A stretch of DNA of 64,000 bases, from assembly GCF_000636015.1 (NCBI RefSeq), contig NZ_JFZJ01000003.1, positions 1 to 64,000 of the forward strand, in the 5' to 3' direction. The position numbers and the translations under genes are program-made. Below the pieces are notes generated by a model. The model was not told where the DNA came from. It saw nothing but the letters and a program-made list of their open reading frames with translations, and searched no databases. How positions within the stretch are numbered: the stretch's first letter is position 1; the number at the start of each line of letters is the position of its first letter. The stretch is from Rhodomicrobium udaipurense JA643. Its GTDB lineage: Bacteria; Pseudomonadota; Alphaproteobacteria; Rhizobiales; Rhodomicrobiaceae. Of this stretch, positions 42,919-54,806 are shown one piece after another.

Positions 42919-43776
42919 CTAGACGATGCAGTGGCGCAGGACGATGTAGACGATGCGCGGCTTCGACAACTTGACGCGCGTGCGCGGCGTTTTGAAGCCG
43001 CGCTTGATGAGGCCGGAGAGGATGGCCTTGTAGGCTTCCGACATCACGCGCGGCGTACGCACCATGCGACGCGGGTGCGCCTTCATGATCCGGTCGGCTT
43101 CGGTGAAGTGCCAGCGCGCGAGCTTGACGATGCGGTTGCACACCTCGCCGAGCGCTGGGTGCGCGAGCACGGTGTCGGGGTCGGTGCTTTCGATGCCCTC
43201 GTCGGCCAGGAATTCCCGCGGGAGGTAAAGCCGGTTGATGGCGGCGTCGTCGTCGAGGTCGCGCAGAATGTTGGTGAGTTGCAGTGCGCGGCCGAGATGC
43301 TCGGACAGTTCGCGGCCCGCGTGGTCCGGCATGCGGAACACCTTCACCGACAGGCGGCCGACAGCGCTCGCCACGCGATCGCAGTATAGGTCGAGGTCGT
43401 TGAAGGTTGGTGCCTGCACGGGGCCGTGCACGTCGGTTTCCATGCCATCGATCACGGCGCGGAAATCCTCGCGCTCAAGTCCGAAGTCGCGCACGGCGAC
43501 GGCGAGGCCGGAAAGCCCGCGTACGCTTTCGCCGCGATACACGGCGTCGATGTCGCGCCGCCACAGATCGAGCTTGCGAAGTCGGCCCTCCGCGTCTCCC
43601 TCGATGTCGTCGGCGATGTCGTCCACCGCGCGACAGAAGGAGTAGATCTCGAACATCGCCTCGCGCTGGCCGGGCGGCATGATGCGCATCGCGGCATAGA
43701 ACGAGCTGCCGAGCGCGCGCTTCGACGCCTCATCCTCGGGATGCTGGAGGTCGTCCAGAACTTCGGTCGCGGTCAT
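42919..43776 (-). CDS. hpnD: Presqualene diphosphate synthase HpnD
   Basis: A 285-residue trans-isoprenyl diphosphate synthase (head-to-head type) joining two farnesyl diphosphates to presqualene diphosphate. The first Asp-rich motif is SFCRAVDDIADDIEGD, and the second is LTNILRDLDDDAAINRLYLP. It overlaps hpnC by 4 nt (ATGA at 43773-43776). Confidence 0.93.
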   Translation of the reverse strand: MTATEVLDDLQHPEDEASKRALGSSFYAAMRIMPPGQREAMFEIYSFCRAVDDIADDIEGDAEGRLRKLDLWRRDIDAVYRGESVRGLSGLAVAVRDFGLEREDFRAVIDGMETDVHGPVQAPTFNDLDLYCDRVASAVGRLSVKVFRMPDHAGRELSEHLGRALQLTNILRDLDDDAAINRLYLPREFLADEGIESTDPDTVLAHPALGEVCNRIVKLARWHFTEADRIMKAHPRRMVRTPRVMSEAYKAILSGLIKRGFKTPRTRVKLSKPRIVYIVLRHCIV

Positions 43777-44654
43777 TTGCCACCCCGCAACGCAGGCTGA
43801 GCGTTGCCCGGCGCGAACAGCCGCCGCCCGAGTTCGAGGCTCGCCGCGGCGATCAGATTCGACGCGGACGCGGTTTTCGACAGATGTACGCGCTCGCTCA
43901 AGGGGTCGCGCTCCTTCAAGAGATGCACGATCTTGCGGGCGAGCCGCTCGATACCGGCGACTTCGAGGCTGAGCCGTGTATCGCGGACGCCGTGCGAAAG
44001 CTGCGCCGAGCCGAGGAGCGCTTCGGTCTTCGCGGCAAGATGGTGGATCACGTCGAGCAGCGCGGGCGAGGCTTTCCGCGCGGCGAGCGCTTCCACCGGG
44101 ATGCCGCGCCCCTCAAGCTGATCGAGCGGGATATAGACGCGGTCAAGGCGGCGGTAATCCGCGCCGCAATCCTGAAGGTGGTTGTTGATCTGAAGCGCGG
44201 CGCAAAGTGCGTCATTCGCGGGCCACGTGTCGCGGCTTTCACCGTGGACGTCGAGCACGAAGCGCCCGACCGGCATGGCGGAGTAGCGGCAATAATCGAT
44301 GAGGTCGTCCCAGTCGGTATAGCGAGTCTGGCGCGCGTCGCGGCGGAACGCGATCAGCAAGTCTTGTGCGTGCTGCGGCGATAACCCGCGCTCGGCGAGG
44401 GCAGCCCGCAGCGGCACGGCATGCGCAATTGCGTCGGTCTGGCCCAGCAGCGTCGCCTCGAACGCGTCGAGCGTGAAGACCTTCTCGTCTTCGGAAAGGT
44501 TTGGATCGTCGGCGACGTCGTCGGCGGCGCGCGCAAAGCGGTAGAACGCCATGATCGGCGCTCGATGCCGCTTCGATACGAGAAACGACGCGACCGGGAA
44601 ATTCTCGTCCCGATGCGTCTTCTCGCCTGCTTCCCAGACCGGACCCGCCGTCAT
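43773..44654 (-). CDS. hpnC: Hydroxysqualene synthase HpnC
   Basis: A 293-residue squalene/phytoene synthase-type enzyme that converts presqualene diphosphate to hydroxysqualene. ENFPVASFLVSKRHR at the N-terminus is typical of HpnC. The Asp-rich motifs are YRFARAADDVADDP and QINNHLQDCGADYRRLDRVY. The start at 44654 (MTAGPVWEAG) overlaps the hpnB stop by 4 nt, which supports it over longer frames. Confidence 0.93.
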   Translation of the reverse strand: MTAGPVWEAGEKTHRDENFPVASFLVSKRHRAPIMAFYRFARAADDVADDPNLSEDEKVFTLDAFEATLLGQTDAIAHAVPLRAALAERGLSPQHAQDLLIAFRRDARQTRYTDWDDLIDYCRYSAMPVGRFVLDVHGESRDTWPANDALCAALQINNHLQDCGADYRRLDRVYIPLDQLEGRGIPVEALAARKASPALLDVIHHLAAKTEALLGSAQLSHGVRDTRLSLEVAGIERLARKIVHLLKERDPLSERVHLSKTASASNLIAAASLELGRRLFAPGNAQPALRGGK

Positions 44655-45817
44655 GATGCCTCCGCGCGCTGCGCCTGAACGCGCCCCTTCCAAAGGCCGC
44701 CCTTGCCGCGCCATTGCTGGAGCGCGGAGTCGACCGTGAACGTCATGTAGAGAACCGCGATGGCGGGCAGCGCTGCCGACCACAACGGCGAAAGCCTGTA
44801 GAAGCGGACAATCGGCCAGAAAGCCGCCACCATCAAGACAAAGCTTATCGCGCCCACGGCTTGCGCAAGACCAGTGCCGAAAACCGCGAGCCAGAGCGGA
44901 ATAAGATAGGTTAACGTCATTCCGATGACGGTGCCCGCGAGCAACAGCGGCGAATAGTTGAGCTGATCGTAGGCCGAGCGCGCCACCATCTTGCGGATGT
45001 CTTCAAAATGAGCATAGGGCCGCAGGCTGTGGACGCTGTTCGTGAGCCCGAGCCAGATCGGCCCCTTGCGTTTCATGGCGCGGCCAAGCGCGCAGTCGTC
45101 GATCAGCGCCGAGCGGATGGCGCGGATGCCGCCCGCCGCTTCGAGCACGTCGCGCCGCGCGAGCATGCAGCCGCCAGCGGCCGCCGCCATGGGGTGATCG
45201 CGGCGGTTCACCCACGCAAACGGGTAGAGCATCTGGAAGAAGAAGACGAAGGCCGGGATCAGCATACGCTCGGCGAAGCTCTCGCAACGGAGCTTGACCA
45301 TCAGCGAGTTGAGGACGAGGCCGCGCCCTTCCGAACGGGCCACGAGGCGACGAACGACGCCCTGATCGTAGGCGATGTCGGCGTCGGTTAGGAGCAGATA
45401 GCTCGAGGGCAGCGGCCGCGATGAAGCTTCCGCGACGCCCTGGTTGACGGCCCAGAGCTTCCCCGTCCAGCCGCGCGGAAGGGGCTGGCCCGAGATGATG
45501 GTGAGGCGGTCGCTTGCGCCGAGCGCTTCGGCGGCCTTGCGCGCGACTTTCGATGTGCCATCGTCGCTCTGATCGTCAACGAGAACCACGTCCAGCCGTG
45601 CTGGATAATCCTGCGCCAGCAGCGACGAAATGCATCGGTCGATGACGTCGGCCTCGTTTCGCGCCGGAATGACGGCCGTCACCGAAGGCCACGTCGCGGG
45701 CGCGAATGCGCGCTCTTTCTCTTCCTGAACTTTCGCTCGCCAGAATCCCCCGCGAGCGGCCAACAGAAAAACCCACGCCGCAAGCGCGACGCTACCCAAA
45801 GTCAACTCGACCGTCAT
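44651..45817 (-). CDS. hpnB: Hopanoid-associated glycosyltransferase HpnB
   Basis: A 388-residue family-2 glycosyltransferase with membrane segments at both ends. The catalytic domain shows VTAVIPARNEADVIDRCISS, LDVVLVDDQSDDGTS and LLLTDADIAY (the DXD motif). HpnB proteins lie in hopanoid clusters and are thought to modify hopanoids; the exact sugar step is not settled. It is the first gene of the leftward hpnB-C-D-E-shc run, and its promoter should lie in the 250-nt gap before 46074. Confidence 0.88.
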   Translation of the reverse strand: MTVELTLGSVALAAWVFLLAARGGFWRAKVQEEKERAFAPATWPSVTAVIPARNEADVIDRCISSLLAQDYPARLDVVLVDDQSDDGTSKVARKAAEALGASDRLTIISGQPLPRGWTGKLWAVNQGVAEASSRPLPSSYLLLTDADIAYDQGVVRRLVARSEGRGLVLNSLMVKLRCESFAERMLIPAFVFFFQMLYPFAWVNRRDHPMAAAAGGCMLARRDVLEAAGGIRAIRSALIDDCALGRAMKRKGPIWLGLTNSVHSLRPYAHFEDIRKMVARSAYDQLNYSPLLLAGTVIGMTLTYLIPLWLAVFGTGLAQAVGAISFVLMVAAFWPIVRFYRLSPLWSAALPAIAVLYMTFTVDSALQQWRGKGGLWKGRVQAQRAEAS

Positions 45818-46073
45818 GCCCAGACTCTTGTTTTATCGATGCCAGCTGCGGTGCCCCACTGCAACCAGCATCCGCCCTAAGTACCTATCGCTTCGAATAG
45901 AAGAGAAAGGAGCTTGGAGTCTATTGTTTTTGTTCGTCTTCTCGGCAGGACAAGTCCCCGGTCCACCGGTTGGGCCTTTAGACCCGTTTTCATTCTGCGC
46001 GCCGGAAATGCTGTAATTCTTTATTCGCGCACGGAAATTATACGTATACCCGCCGCTTGTGCACGCGCCGCCG

Positions 46074-47990
46074 CTAGTTCGCGTCCATCTTGAGCGCGGC
46101 GATGAAGGCCTCTTGCGGGATTTCGACGCGACCGAATTGCCGCATCTTCTTCTTGCCCTCTTTCTGCTTGTCGAGCAGCTTGCGCTTGCGGCTGACGTCG
46201 CCGCCATAGCATTTCGCGGTCACGTCTTTCCGGAGCGCGGACAGCGTTTCGCGCGCGATGATCTTCCCGCCGATGGCTGCCTGGATCGGGATCTGGAACA
46301 AGTGGCGGGGGATTAACTCCTTCAGCTTCTCGCACATCATGCGCCCGCGCGTCTCGGCGCGCCCGCGATTCACGATGATCGAAAGCGCGTCGACCGGCTC
46401 GGCGTTGACAAGGATGGTCATTTTCACGAGGTCGCCCTCGCGGTACTCGATGAGCTGGTAATCGAAGCTGGCATAGCCGCGCGAAACGGACTTCAGCCGG
46501 TCGTAGAAGTCGAACACCACCTCGTTCAGCGGCAGTTCGTAGACCACCATGGCGCGATTGCCGGCATAGGACAGATCGATCTGCCGTCCGCGCCGATCCT
46601 CGCACAGCTTGAGCACCGCGCCGAGATAGTCGTCGGGAACGAGGATCGTGGCCTTGATCCACGGCTCTTCGATGTGGTCGATCTTCACGATGTCCGGCAT
46701 GTCGGCCGGATTGTGCATCTCTTCCATCTGCCCGTCGGTCATATAGAGGCGATAGATCACCGAGGGGGCGGTGGTGATGAGATCGATATTGAATTCGCGT
46801 TCGAGGCGCTCGCGGACGATTTCGAGGTGGAGCAGGCCGAGGAAGCCGCAGCGGAAGCCGAAGCCGAGCGCCGCGCTCGTCTCCATCTCATACTGGAAAC
46901 TTGCGTCGTTAAGGCGCAGCTTCCCCATCGCGTCGCGCAAATCCTCGAACTGCGAGGCGTCCACCGGAAACAGGCCGCAGAACACGACCGGCTGCACCGG
47001 CTTGAAGCCCGGAAGGGCCTTCGCCGTGGGCCGCTTTTCTTCCGTGATCGTATCGCCGACGCGCGTATCCGCCACTTCCTTGATCGCGCCGGTAAAAAAG
47101 CCGACTTCGCCGGGGCGGAGCGCATCAAGCATCTCCTGCTTCGGACGGAAAATGCCGACGCGATCCACCGGGTAGACGCCGCCGGTCTCCATCAACTTGA
47201 TGCGCATGCCCTTCTTCAGCACGCCGTCGATCATGCGGACGAGCACCACCACCCCGAGATAGGGGTCGTACCAGCTGTCGATCAGCATTGCCTTGAGCGG
47301 TGCCTTGACGTCGCCCTCGCGCGGAGGGGGCAGGCGGTGCACGATGGCTTCAAGCACCGCTTCAATGTTGAGGCCGGTCTTGGCCGAAATCTCCACCGCG
47401 TTGGATGCGTCGAGGCCGATCACGTCTTCGATCTGCTGCTTCACGCGGTCCGGCTCTGCGGCGGGCAGGTCGATCTTGTTCAGGACGGGGATGATTTCGT
47501 GATTGTTGTCAAGCGCTTGATAGACATTCGCCAGCGTCTGCGCTTCCACGCCCTGGCTTGCGTCGACGACGAGGAGCGAGCCTTCGCACGCGGCGAGGCT
47601 GCGGCTCACCTCATAGGCGAAGTCGACGTGCCCCGGCGTGTCCATCAGATTGAGCTGATAAAGCTCGCCGTCCTTGGCCTTATAGTCGAGCCGAACGGTC
47701 TGCGCCTTGATGGTGATGCCGCGCTCCTTCTCGATATCCATGTTATCGAGAACCTGCGCCTGACCCGCCATTTCGCGGTCCGTCATGCCGCCGCAATACT
47801 GAATGAGGCGGTCAGCGAGCGTGGATTTGCCGTGATCGATATGCGCCACGATCGAAAAATTGCGGATGCGCGAAAGTGGCGTCACAGTTTTGGGCGCTCC
47901 TTTGGCGGCCTCCGCCGTTGGCGCGGCTGTGGCGGCAACGGTAGTCGAAGGCTCGGTGTTCATCGGCTCGGGCGATTTCGGCTCGGTCAT
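46074..47990 (-). CDS. lepA: Elongation factor 4 (LepA)
   Basis: A 638-residue translational GTPase related to EF-G that acts on stalled or initiating ribosomes. The G1 motif is [19 protein letters not shown], with [15 protein letters not shown] and [13 protein letters not shown] following. The C-terminal domain unique to LepA ([19 protein letters not shown]) is intact. The N-terminus has an extra Ala/Thr/Pro-rich stretch of about 36 residues before TPLSRIRNF. The ATG at 47990 with AAGG just upstream supports it, but internal starts such as residue 10 are possible. Confidence 0.95.
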   Translation of the reverse strand: MTEPKSPEPMNTEPSTTVAATAAPTAEAAKGAPKTVTPLSRIRNFSIVAHIDHGKSTLADRLIQYCGGMTDREMAGQAQVLDNMDIEKERGITIKAQTVRLDYKAKDGELYQLNLMDTPGHVDFAYEVSRSLAACEGSLLVVDASQGVEAQTLANVYQALDNNHEIIPVLNKIDLPAAEPDRVKQQIEDVIGLDASNAVEISAKTGLNIEAVLEAIVHRLPPPREGDVKAPLKAMLIDSWYDPYLGVVVLVRMIDGVLKKGMRIKLMETGGVYPVDRVGIFRPKQEMLDALRPGEVGFFTGAIKEVADTRVGDTITEEKRPTAKALPGFKPVQPVVFCGLFPVDASQFEDLRDAMGKLRLNDASFQYEMETSAALGFGFRCGFLGLLHLEIVRERLEREFNIDLITTAPSVIYRLYMTDGQMEEMHNPADMPDIVKIDHIEEPWIKATILVPDDYLGAVLKLCEDRRGRQIDLSYAGNRAMVVYELPLNEVVFDFYDRLKSVSRGYASFDYQLIEYREGDLVKMTILVNAEPVDALSIIVNRGRAETRGRMMCEKLKELIPRHLFQIPIQAAIGGKIIARETLSALRKDVTAKCYGGDVSRKRKLLDKQKEGKKKMRQFGRVEIPQEAFIAALKMDAN

Positions 47991-48403
47991 AGCGCCTTAC
48001 ATAATGGAAAAGACAAAAAGCTGAAAGGGCGGCGGCGAAGGTTCGAGGTCTCACAGCAGGTGCTGTATGGTCGCGCGGAATGAGCGTCAGCGCATTTGAC
48101 CAATCATAAGCGCTCTAAGCCATGTTGGCGCATGATTCTATCGCAAAAACCGCCATGCCATTGCGGAGCCTGGCCGCTCAACGGCATCGCTTTGCGGGAA
48201 GTTGTCGTAGAGGCCCCGCCAACGTCGCGCCGCCGTTGCGGTGGCCTTAGGTCGCCGACGCTTATTTTTCCCACCGACCTTCCAATCAAATGCGCATCGT
48301 AATCTGATCGGTAAACGGTCTCTGGTCCCGGATCGCTGAGCGACCACCGAAGCCGGTCACGCCAAAAAACCGCCCTGCACCCTCCATCTTTCCGCTAAGT
48401 CGG
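47991..48403. other. Gap between alaS and lepA, no gene seen
   Basis: 413 nt with several short frames on both strands but no ribosome binding sites or recognisable products. It should hold the lepA promoter. The stretch around 48085-48170 looks like a dispersed intergenic sequence of Hyphomicrobiales, but there is no second copy in this window to confirm that. Confidence 0.4.
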
Positions 48404-51088
<2,685 letters not shown>

Positions 51089-51252
51089 AACCAAATTCGT
51101 TTCCAGTGGACAGCGCGGCATTACCGGGTGCCAACCCGCCCAAGAGGTAAAGCATATCGGCACTCGACAGCGATACCGCAATTTCCCGTTATAGGGCAAG
51201 CCGCCCACAGCGATCCTGCCACATCAGACCGATTTGACACACCGCCCGCAGC

Positions 51253-52389
51253 CTAACGGCTGGCTCCCTTCCGGCTCGGGGGCGGTGCCTCAGCCTCGCT
51301 TGGATTCTCACCGTCGCCGCTATCGTCGTCGCCATCCGTGCCGTCGAGGATTTTTGTCGCGATCAGTCCGGCATTGGCTCGGATTTCACGTTCTATTGCT
51401 TCAGCCACCAGAGGGTTGCCGCGCAAAAAGGCCTTTGCATTTTCTCGACCTTGTCCAATCCGTTGGCTGTCATGGGAATACCAGGAGCCGGACTTCTCCA
51501 CGATATTCGCCTTCACACCGAGGTCAACCAGTTCCCCTGTCTTCGAAATGCCTTCGCCATACATGATGTCGAACTCGACCTGCTTGAATGGAGGGGCCAC
51601 CTTGTTCTTCACAACCTTGACGCGCGTTTGATTGCCGACAACCTCGTCCCGCTCCTTGATCTGTCCGATGCGCCGGATATCGAGGCGCACGGAGGAGTAG
51701 AATTTGAGAGCGTTGCCGCCCGTGGTGGTTTCTGGATTTCCGAACATCACGCCGATCTTCATGCGAATCTGATTGATGAAGATAACGAGGCAATTCGATT
51801 TCGAGATCGATCCAGTTAACTTGCGAAGCGCCTGACTCATGAGGCGAGCTTGCATGCCCGGCAGTACATCGCCCATTTCGCCTTCAATTTCGGCCTTTGG
51901 TGTCAATGCGGCAACCGAATCCACCACGATCACGTCGATTGCGCCGGAGCGCACCAGCGTATCGGTGATTTCGAGGGCCTGTTCGCCCGCGTCGGGCTGC
52001 GAGATGATCAAGTCTTCAAGATTGACGCCCAGCTTTCGCGCATAGCCGGGATCGAGCGCGTGCTCGGCGTCCACAAACCCGCAGGAGCCACCTTTTTTCT
52101 GGGCTTCCGCAATGACGTGAAGCGCGAGCGTCGTCTTGCCGGACGATTCCGGTCCGAAAATCTCGACGACACGGCCACGTGGTAACCCGCCTATCCCGAG
52201 CGCGATATCGAGGCCCAGCGATCCAGTGGAAATTGCTTCCACCTCGACGAGCTTGTCGTTCTTGCCCAGTCGCATGACGGATCCCTTACCGAAATTCCGC
52301 TCAATCTGACTCAAGGCGGCTTCGAGGGCTTTCTGCTTGTCCATGCTGTCCCAATTCCCTTCGATCACGCGGAACGGCGTCTCGCTCAT
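51253..52389 (-). CDS. recA: Recombinase RecA
   Basis: A 378-residue RecA for strand exchange and LexA cleavage in the SOS response. The Walker [11 protein letters not shown] is at residues 79-88. The [20 protein letters not shown] and [20 protein letters not shown] segments are conserved, and the C-terminus is acidic. AAGGATAA lies 8-10 nt before the ATG at 52389. An internal ATG at residue 16 ([11 protein letters not shown]) is a possible alternative. The promoter lies against an inserted IS1595-type element. Confidence 0.97.
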   Translation of the reverse strand: MSETPFRVIEGNWDSMDKQKALEAALSQIERNFGKGSVMRLGKNDKLVEVEAISTGSLGLDIALGIGGLPRGRVVEIFGPESSGKTTLALHVIAEAQKKGGSCGFVDAEHALDPGYARKLGVNLEDLIISQPDAGEQALEITDTLVRSGAIDVIVVDSVAALTPKAEIEGEMGDVLPGMQARLMSQALRKLTGSISKSNCLVIFINQIRMKIGVMFGNPETTTGGNALKFYSSVRLDIRRIGQIKERDEVVGNQTRVKVVKNKVAPPFKQVEFDIMYGEGISKTGELVDLGVKANIVEKSGSWYSHDSQRIGQGRENAKAFLRGNPLVAEAIEREIRANAGLIATKILDGTDGDDDSGDGENPSEAEAPPPSRKGASR

Positions 52390-52442
52390 GAATCGTTATC
52401 CTTGTTTATTCCATAGCGGCCATGGACTTGCAAACGACACCG

Positions 52443-52470
52443 AATGTACCTCGTTTGTTCTTGTGCGCAA
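52443..52470 (-). promoter_or_regulatory. Probable recA promoter
   Basis: On the minus strand TTGCGC (52470-52465) and TACATT (52448-52443) are 16 nt apart, about 55-80 nt upstream of the recA ATG. The -35 hexamer lies inside the target-site duplication of the adjoining element, so the insertion kept it. Confidence 0.45.
52446..52460 (+). promoter_or_regulatory. LexA (SOS) box-like site upstream of recA
   Basis: GTAC-N7-GTTC at 52446-52460 differs by one base from the alphaproteobacterial LexA consensus GTTC-N7-GTTC. It overlaps the putative recA promoter, where an SOS operator is expected. Confidence 0.5.
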
Positions 52471-52473
52471 GTG
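52465..52473. repeat. Left target-site direct repeat of the IS1595-type element
   Basis: GCGCAAGTG lies directly outside the left inverted repeat. The same nine bases lie directly outside the right end (54565-54573). The family usually makes 8-bp duplications, so the last G may be chance. Confidence 0.75.
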
Positions 52474-52513
52474 CGGAACGTTACACTTCCCATACCAATC
52501 CACAGGATATAGA
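52474..52513 (+). repeat. Left terminal inverted repeat (40 nt)
   Basis: Reads CGGAACGTTACACTTCCCAT at its outer end and ends in CAGGATATAGA. It is the mirror of 54525-54564 with only two adjacent differences (CC versus GA). Confidence 0.88.
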
Positions 52514-52539
52514 GATTTCGACTCAGCGGGAGGTGCGCT

Positions 52540-53388
52540 ATGAACGCGCTTAGCCCGTCACCTGAGCCATTTCAACCTCACGGGCTTGTGGGCCTTTGGG
52601 ATATGCTGGAAATATACGGAGCGAAGTTTGTTTCGGCCATCCAGGCGCTTGTGACCATCGAAGCTTTTTTGTTAAGCGCTGATGAAAAACTAATGAGCGC
52701 TCTGGTTGATGATGAGTCATGGTCGGAAAATATTTCCGTTTTAATTGTGTCTTGTGTGGCCGTTGGCGCGAAGTACACAGCCAAAGCCGCTTTCCGGCTT
52801 CAACAATCAATTGAAGATAAAAAATGCACGTATTTGGATGCATCCAGAGAATTAAGAAATATTAGAGATAGACTAAGAGACGAATTGCAGGATGCAAAGC
52901 TCTTTGGAATCCATAGCGACGCGGCAAAATACTACGATTATGCTGCGCCAGAATTGATACAGAACGCTTTCCCAAGATCATGCTACGATCTTGAGGAAGC
53001 ATCAAAATGCATAGCATTTGATCGATCCACTGCGGCTGTCCTGCATTTAATGCGTGGGTTAGAGCAGCCATTGGAAACAATGGCTAAATCAATCGGCGTC
53101 AATCCTAAGGAAAATTGGAATTCAATTTTAAATGATATCGAAAACGCAGTAAGAGGAAAGGATAGAGAAGGAAATAGAACCAAATACTGGGAAGGTAGAA
53201 AGGAAGAGCACTCTTTTTTTGCTGAGGCCTGCACTCACTTTTTTCATATAAAGAATGCTTGGAGAAATTATGCTAGCCACGCGGTTAAGGAAAAATATAC
53301 GCTAGATGAGGCAAAGAAAATTTATTTGCACGTCACTTCATTTTGCGAACATCTTAGCAGTCGCCTTCGGTATGAGGATGTGGCGTAA
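52540..53388 (+). CDS. Transposon passenger protein with HEPN-type motif
   Basis: A 282-residue AT-rich gene just inside the left inverted repeat, with GGGAGG upstream of the ATG. The first part has helical, partly hydrophobic segments (residues about 20-85). The second part reads DLEEASKCIAFDRSTAAVLH, then LMRGLEQPLETMAKSIGV, and ends in IKNAWRNYASHAVKEKYTLDEA. WRNYASH supplies an R-N-x3-H motif (Arg242 to His247), the HEPN RNase signature; its setting resembles a widespread family of uncharacterised HEPN proteins often found in defence contexts. An RNA-cutting or abortive-infection role is an inference. It is transcribed toward the transposase pair. Confidence 0.7.
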   Translation: MNALSPSPEPFQPHGLVGLWDMLEIYGAKFVSAIQALVTIEAFLLSADEKLMSALVDDESWSENISVLIVSCVAVGAKYTAKAAFRLQQSIEDKKCTYLDASRELRNIRDRLRDELQDAKLFGIHSDAAKYYDYAAPELIQNAFPRSCYDLEEASKCIAFDRSTAAVLHLMRGLEQPLETMAKSIGVNPKENWNSILNDIENAVRGKDREGNRTKYWEGRKEEHSFFAEACTHFFHIKNAWRNYASHAVKEKYTLDEAKKIYLHVTSFCEHLSSRLRYEDVA

Positions 53389-53548
53389 CGGCCTTTTCAA
53401 AAGCCTTGTCAAAAGCTTCTGTACTCTCGTCCGCCTCTACCTCGCGCGCCATATCCACGAAGCGCTTGTGGCGCTCCGCGTCGGTGAGTTTCGGCTTAGG
53501 CTCCCCCTTCTTCTTCGGCGGAGCCTTTTCGCTTTCTGGCTTTGCCAT
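53354..53548 (-). CDS. Small charged accessory protein of the IS1595-type element
   Basis: A 64-residue Lys/Glu-rich protein starting MAKPESEKAPPKKKGEPKPK, then LTDAERHKRFVDMAREVEAD and a short acidic helix. It starts 8 nt after the transposase stop on the same strand, so the two form an operon. I recall similar small proteins beside IS1595-type transposases in Alphaproteobacteria, but their function is not known. Its end overlaps the 3' end of the HEPN gene on the other strand by 35 bp. Confidence 0.6.
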   Translation of the reverse strand: MAKPESEKAPPKKKGEPKPKLTDAERHKRFVDMAREVEADESTEAFDKAFEKAVTPHPHTEGDC

Positions 53549-53556
53549 AGGGCCTC

Positions 53557-54498
53557 TCAGTGACAAGTCGTTTGATAAGTAAGCCTCTTGCCGACGACAC
53601 CCAAGAGCGCGCGGTCGGCGCGGTCGGTATCGTTCACGCCGAGTTTCTCTCGGTTTGAATAACGAAAATCGAACTCGGCAAGGTAGCGGTGCAGGTGACG
53701 CTCGCTGCAATGCTGGTAGACGCCGCGCATGCCGCGCTTGAACACGCCGTAAAAGCCTTCGACGGTGTTGGTGGTGATGACCTTGTCGCCTTCGTAGCGG
53801 ACATATTCTTCGCGGCGATGATCGACGGCGCTGTGATCCGGGAAGTAGCGGCTCAGGTTCTTATACCAGCTCGCCTTGTCGGTCATGATCGCGGTTTCGC
53901 GGCTGACGTTGGCGCGAATGATCGGGATGATCACGGCAAGGGAAGTGTTCGCAACGTGGAAGCTACGCGCCGGGCCGCCACGCTCGACAAGGGTAAGGGC
54001 GATACTGCGGAACGCGCTCCCAACGGGCTTGCGGCCTTTGGGAGCGTCTTCGATACGGCAAGCAAAGGTTTCGTCAATTTCAACGGTCTTGCCAGCGCCG
54101 CCCATCGGAGCAAGTGAGCCGTCGCGCATCGCTTCGCGGATGCGGTGGGTAAGGTGCCAAGCGGTCTTCATGCTGCATTGAAGCATGCGCTGGATCTGGC
54201 GGGTGGAGATGCCTTTCTTCGAAGCGCACATCAGGTGGATCACCTGAAGCCAGAGATGCAGCGGCAAGTGCGATGATTCGAAAATGGTACCCATCCGCAC
54301 GGTGAACGGCTTGCGGCATTCGTTGCACTTGTAGAGGCCCTTGCGGGTGGTTTCGCCTTCAAGCTTCTTGATGCGCTTCTGATCGGCGTTGCCGCAATGG
54401 TGGCAAACCGGGCCGTTCGGCCATAGGCGCGATTCGACGTAAGCGAAGGCCTCGTCTTCGTTTTGAAAGTGCGGGGCGTTGAGAACCGATTTGGCCAT
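53557..54498 (-). CDS. IS1595-family transposase (ISXO2-like)
   Basis: A 313-residue transposase. An N-terminal zinc ribbon has CHHC (Cys32/35) and CNEC (Cys58/61). The DDE/DDN-type catalytic core is seen as VEIDETF (Asp142), IMTDKASWYKN (Asp207) and TTNTVEGFYGVFKRGMRGVY (Asn244/Glu247). Length and order fit the IS1595 family. The start at 54498 lies 27 nt inside the right inverted repeat. No frameshift or stop is seen, so it is probably functional. Confidence 0.92.
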   Translation of the reverse strand: MAKSVLNAPHFQNEDEAFAYVESRLWPNGPVCHHCGNADQKRIKKLEGETTRKGLYKCNECRKPFTVRMGTIFESSHLPLHLWLQVIHLMCASKKGISTRQIQRMLQCSMKTAWHLTHRIREAMRDGSLAPMGGAGKTVEIDETFACRIEDAPKGRKPVGSAFRSIALTLVERGGPARSFHVANTSLAVIIPIIRANVSRETAIMTDKASWYKNLSRYFPDHSAVDHRREEYVRYEGDKVITTNTVEGFYGVFKRGMRGVYQHCSERHLHRYLAEFDFRYSNREKLGVNDTDRADRALLGVVGKRLTYQTTCH

Positions 54499-54524
54499 AG
54501 CGATATTCCCTCTATGGCTTCCAA

Positions 54525-54564
54525 TCTATATCCTGTGGATTGGTATGTCAAGTGTAACGTTCCG
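54525..54564 (-). repeat. Right terminal inverted repeat (40 nt)
   Basis: Reverse complement of the left repeat with two differences; its outer end reads CGTTCCG and lies against the right copy of the direct repeat. Confidence 0.88.
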
Positions 54565-54573
54565 GCGCAAGTG
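54565..54573. repeat. Right target-site direct repeat
   Basis: GCGCAAGTG, identical to 52465-52473. Confidence 0.75.
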
Positions 54574-54806
54574 TTTTTGTGCAACCCTGGGTAAATTGTC
54601 CGGCCCGTTGCAATTGCGTCACCCCGAAGCCGGATAACTGTGGAAAAGGCAAGAGGCGAGCTTGAGTTCATCATTTGTTCCGCGATAAAGTTGGACGCAA
54701 CCTGAGATGGAAGTCAGGTAATCTGATGAGTTCGTTCATGAGCGAGAGCAGCGCAATGCGTTCTGGCGCACCTTCCGGAATCTGGCGAGGAGTGCTAGCG
54801 CGTCGA

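Larger units (their letters stand above)
52474..54564. mobile_element. IS1595-family element with passenger genes
   Basis: A complete element of about 2.1 kb. Terminal inverted repeats at 52474-52513 and 54525-54564 match in 38 of 40 positions and begin CGGAACGTTACACTT. A direct repeat GCGCAAGTG flanks both ends. Inside are a plus-strand HEPN-type passenger gene, then a minus-strand pair: the transposase and, downstream of it, a 64-residue charged protein. The near-perfect repeats and intact transposase point to a recent, possibly active insertion. It lies between recA and cckA, about 85 nt from the recA start. Confidence 0.88.

Noticed and set aside
48085-48170. Possible dispersed intergenic repeat
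   Set aside because: It looks like a repeated sequence of Hyphomicrobiales, but no second copy exists in the window and the match is from memory only.
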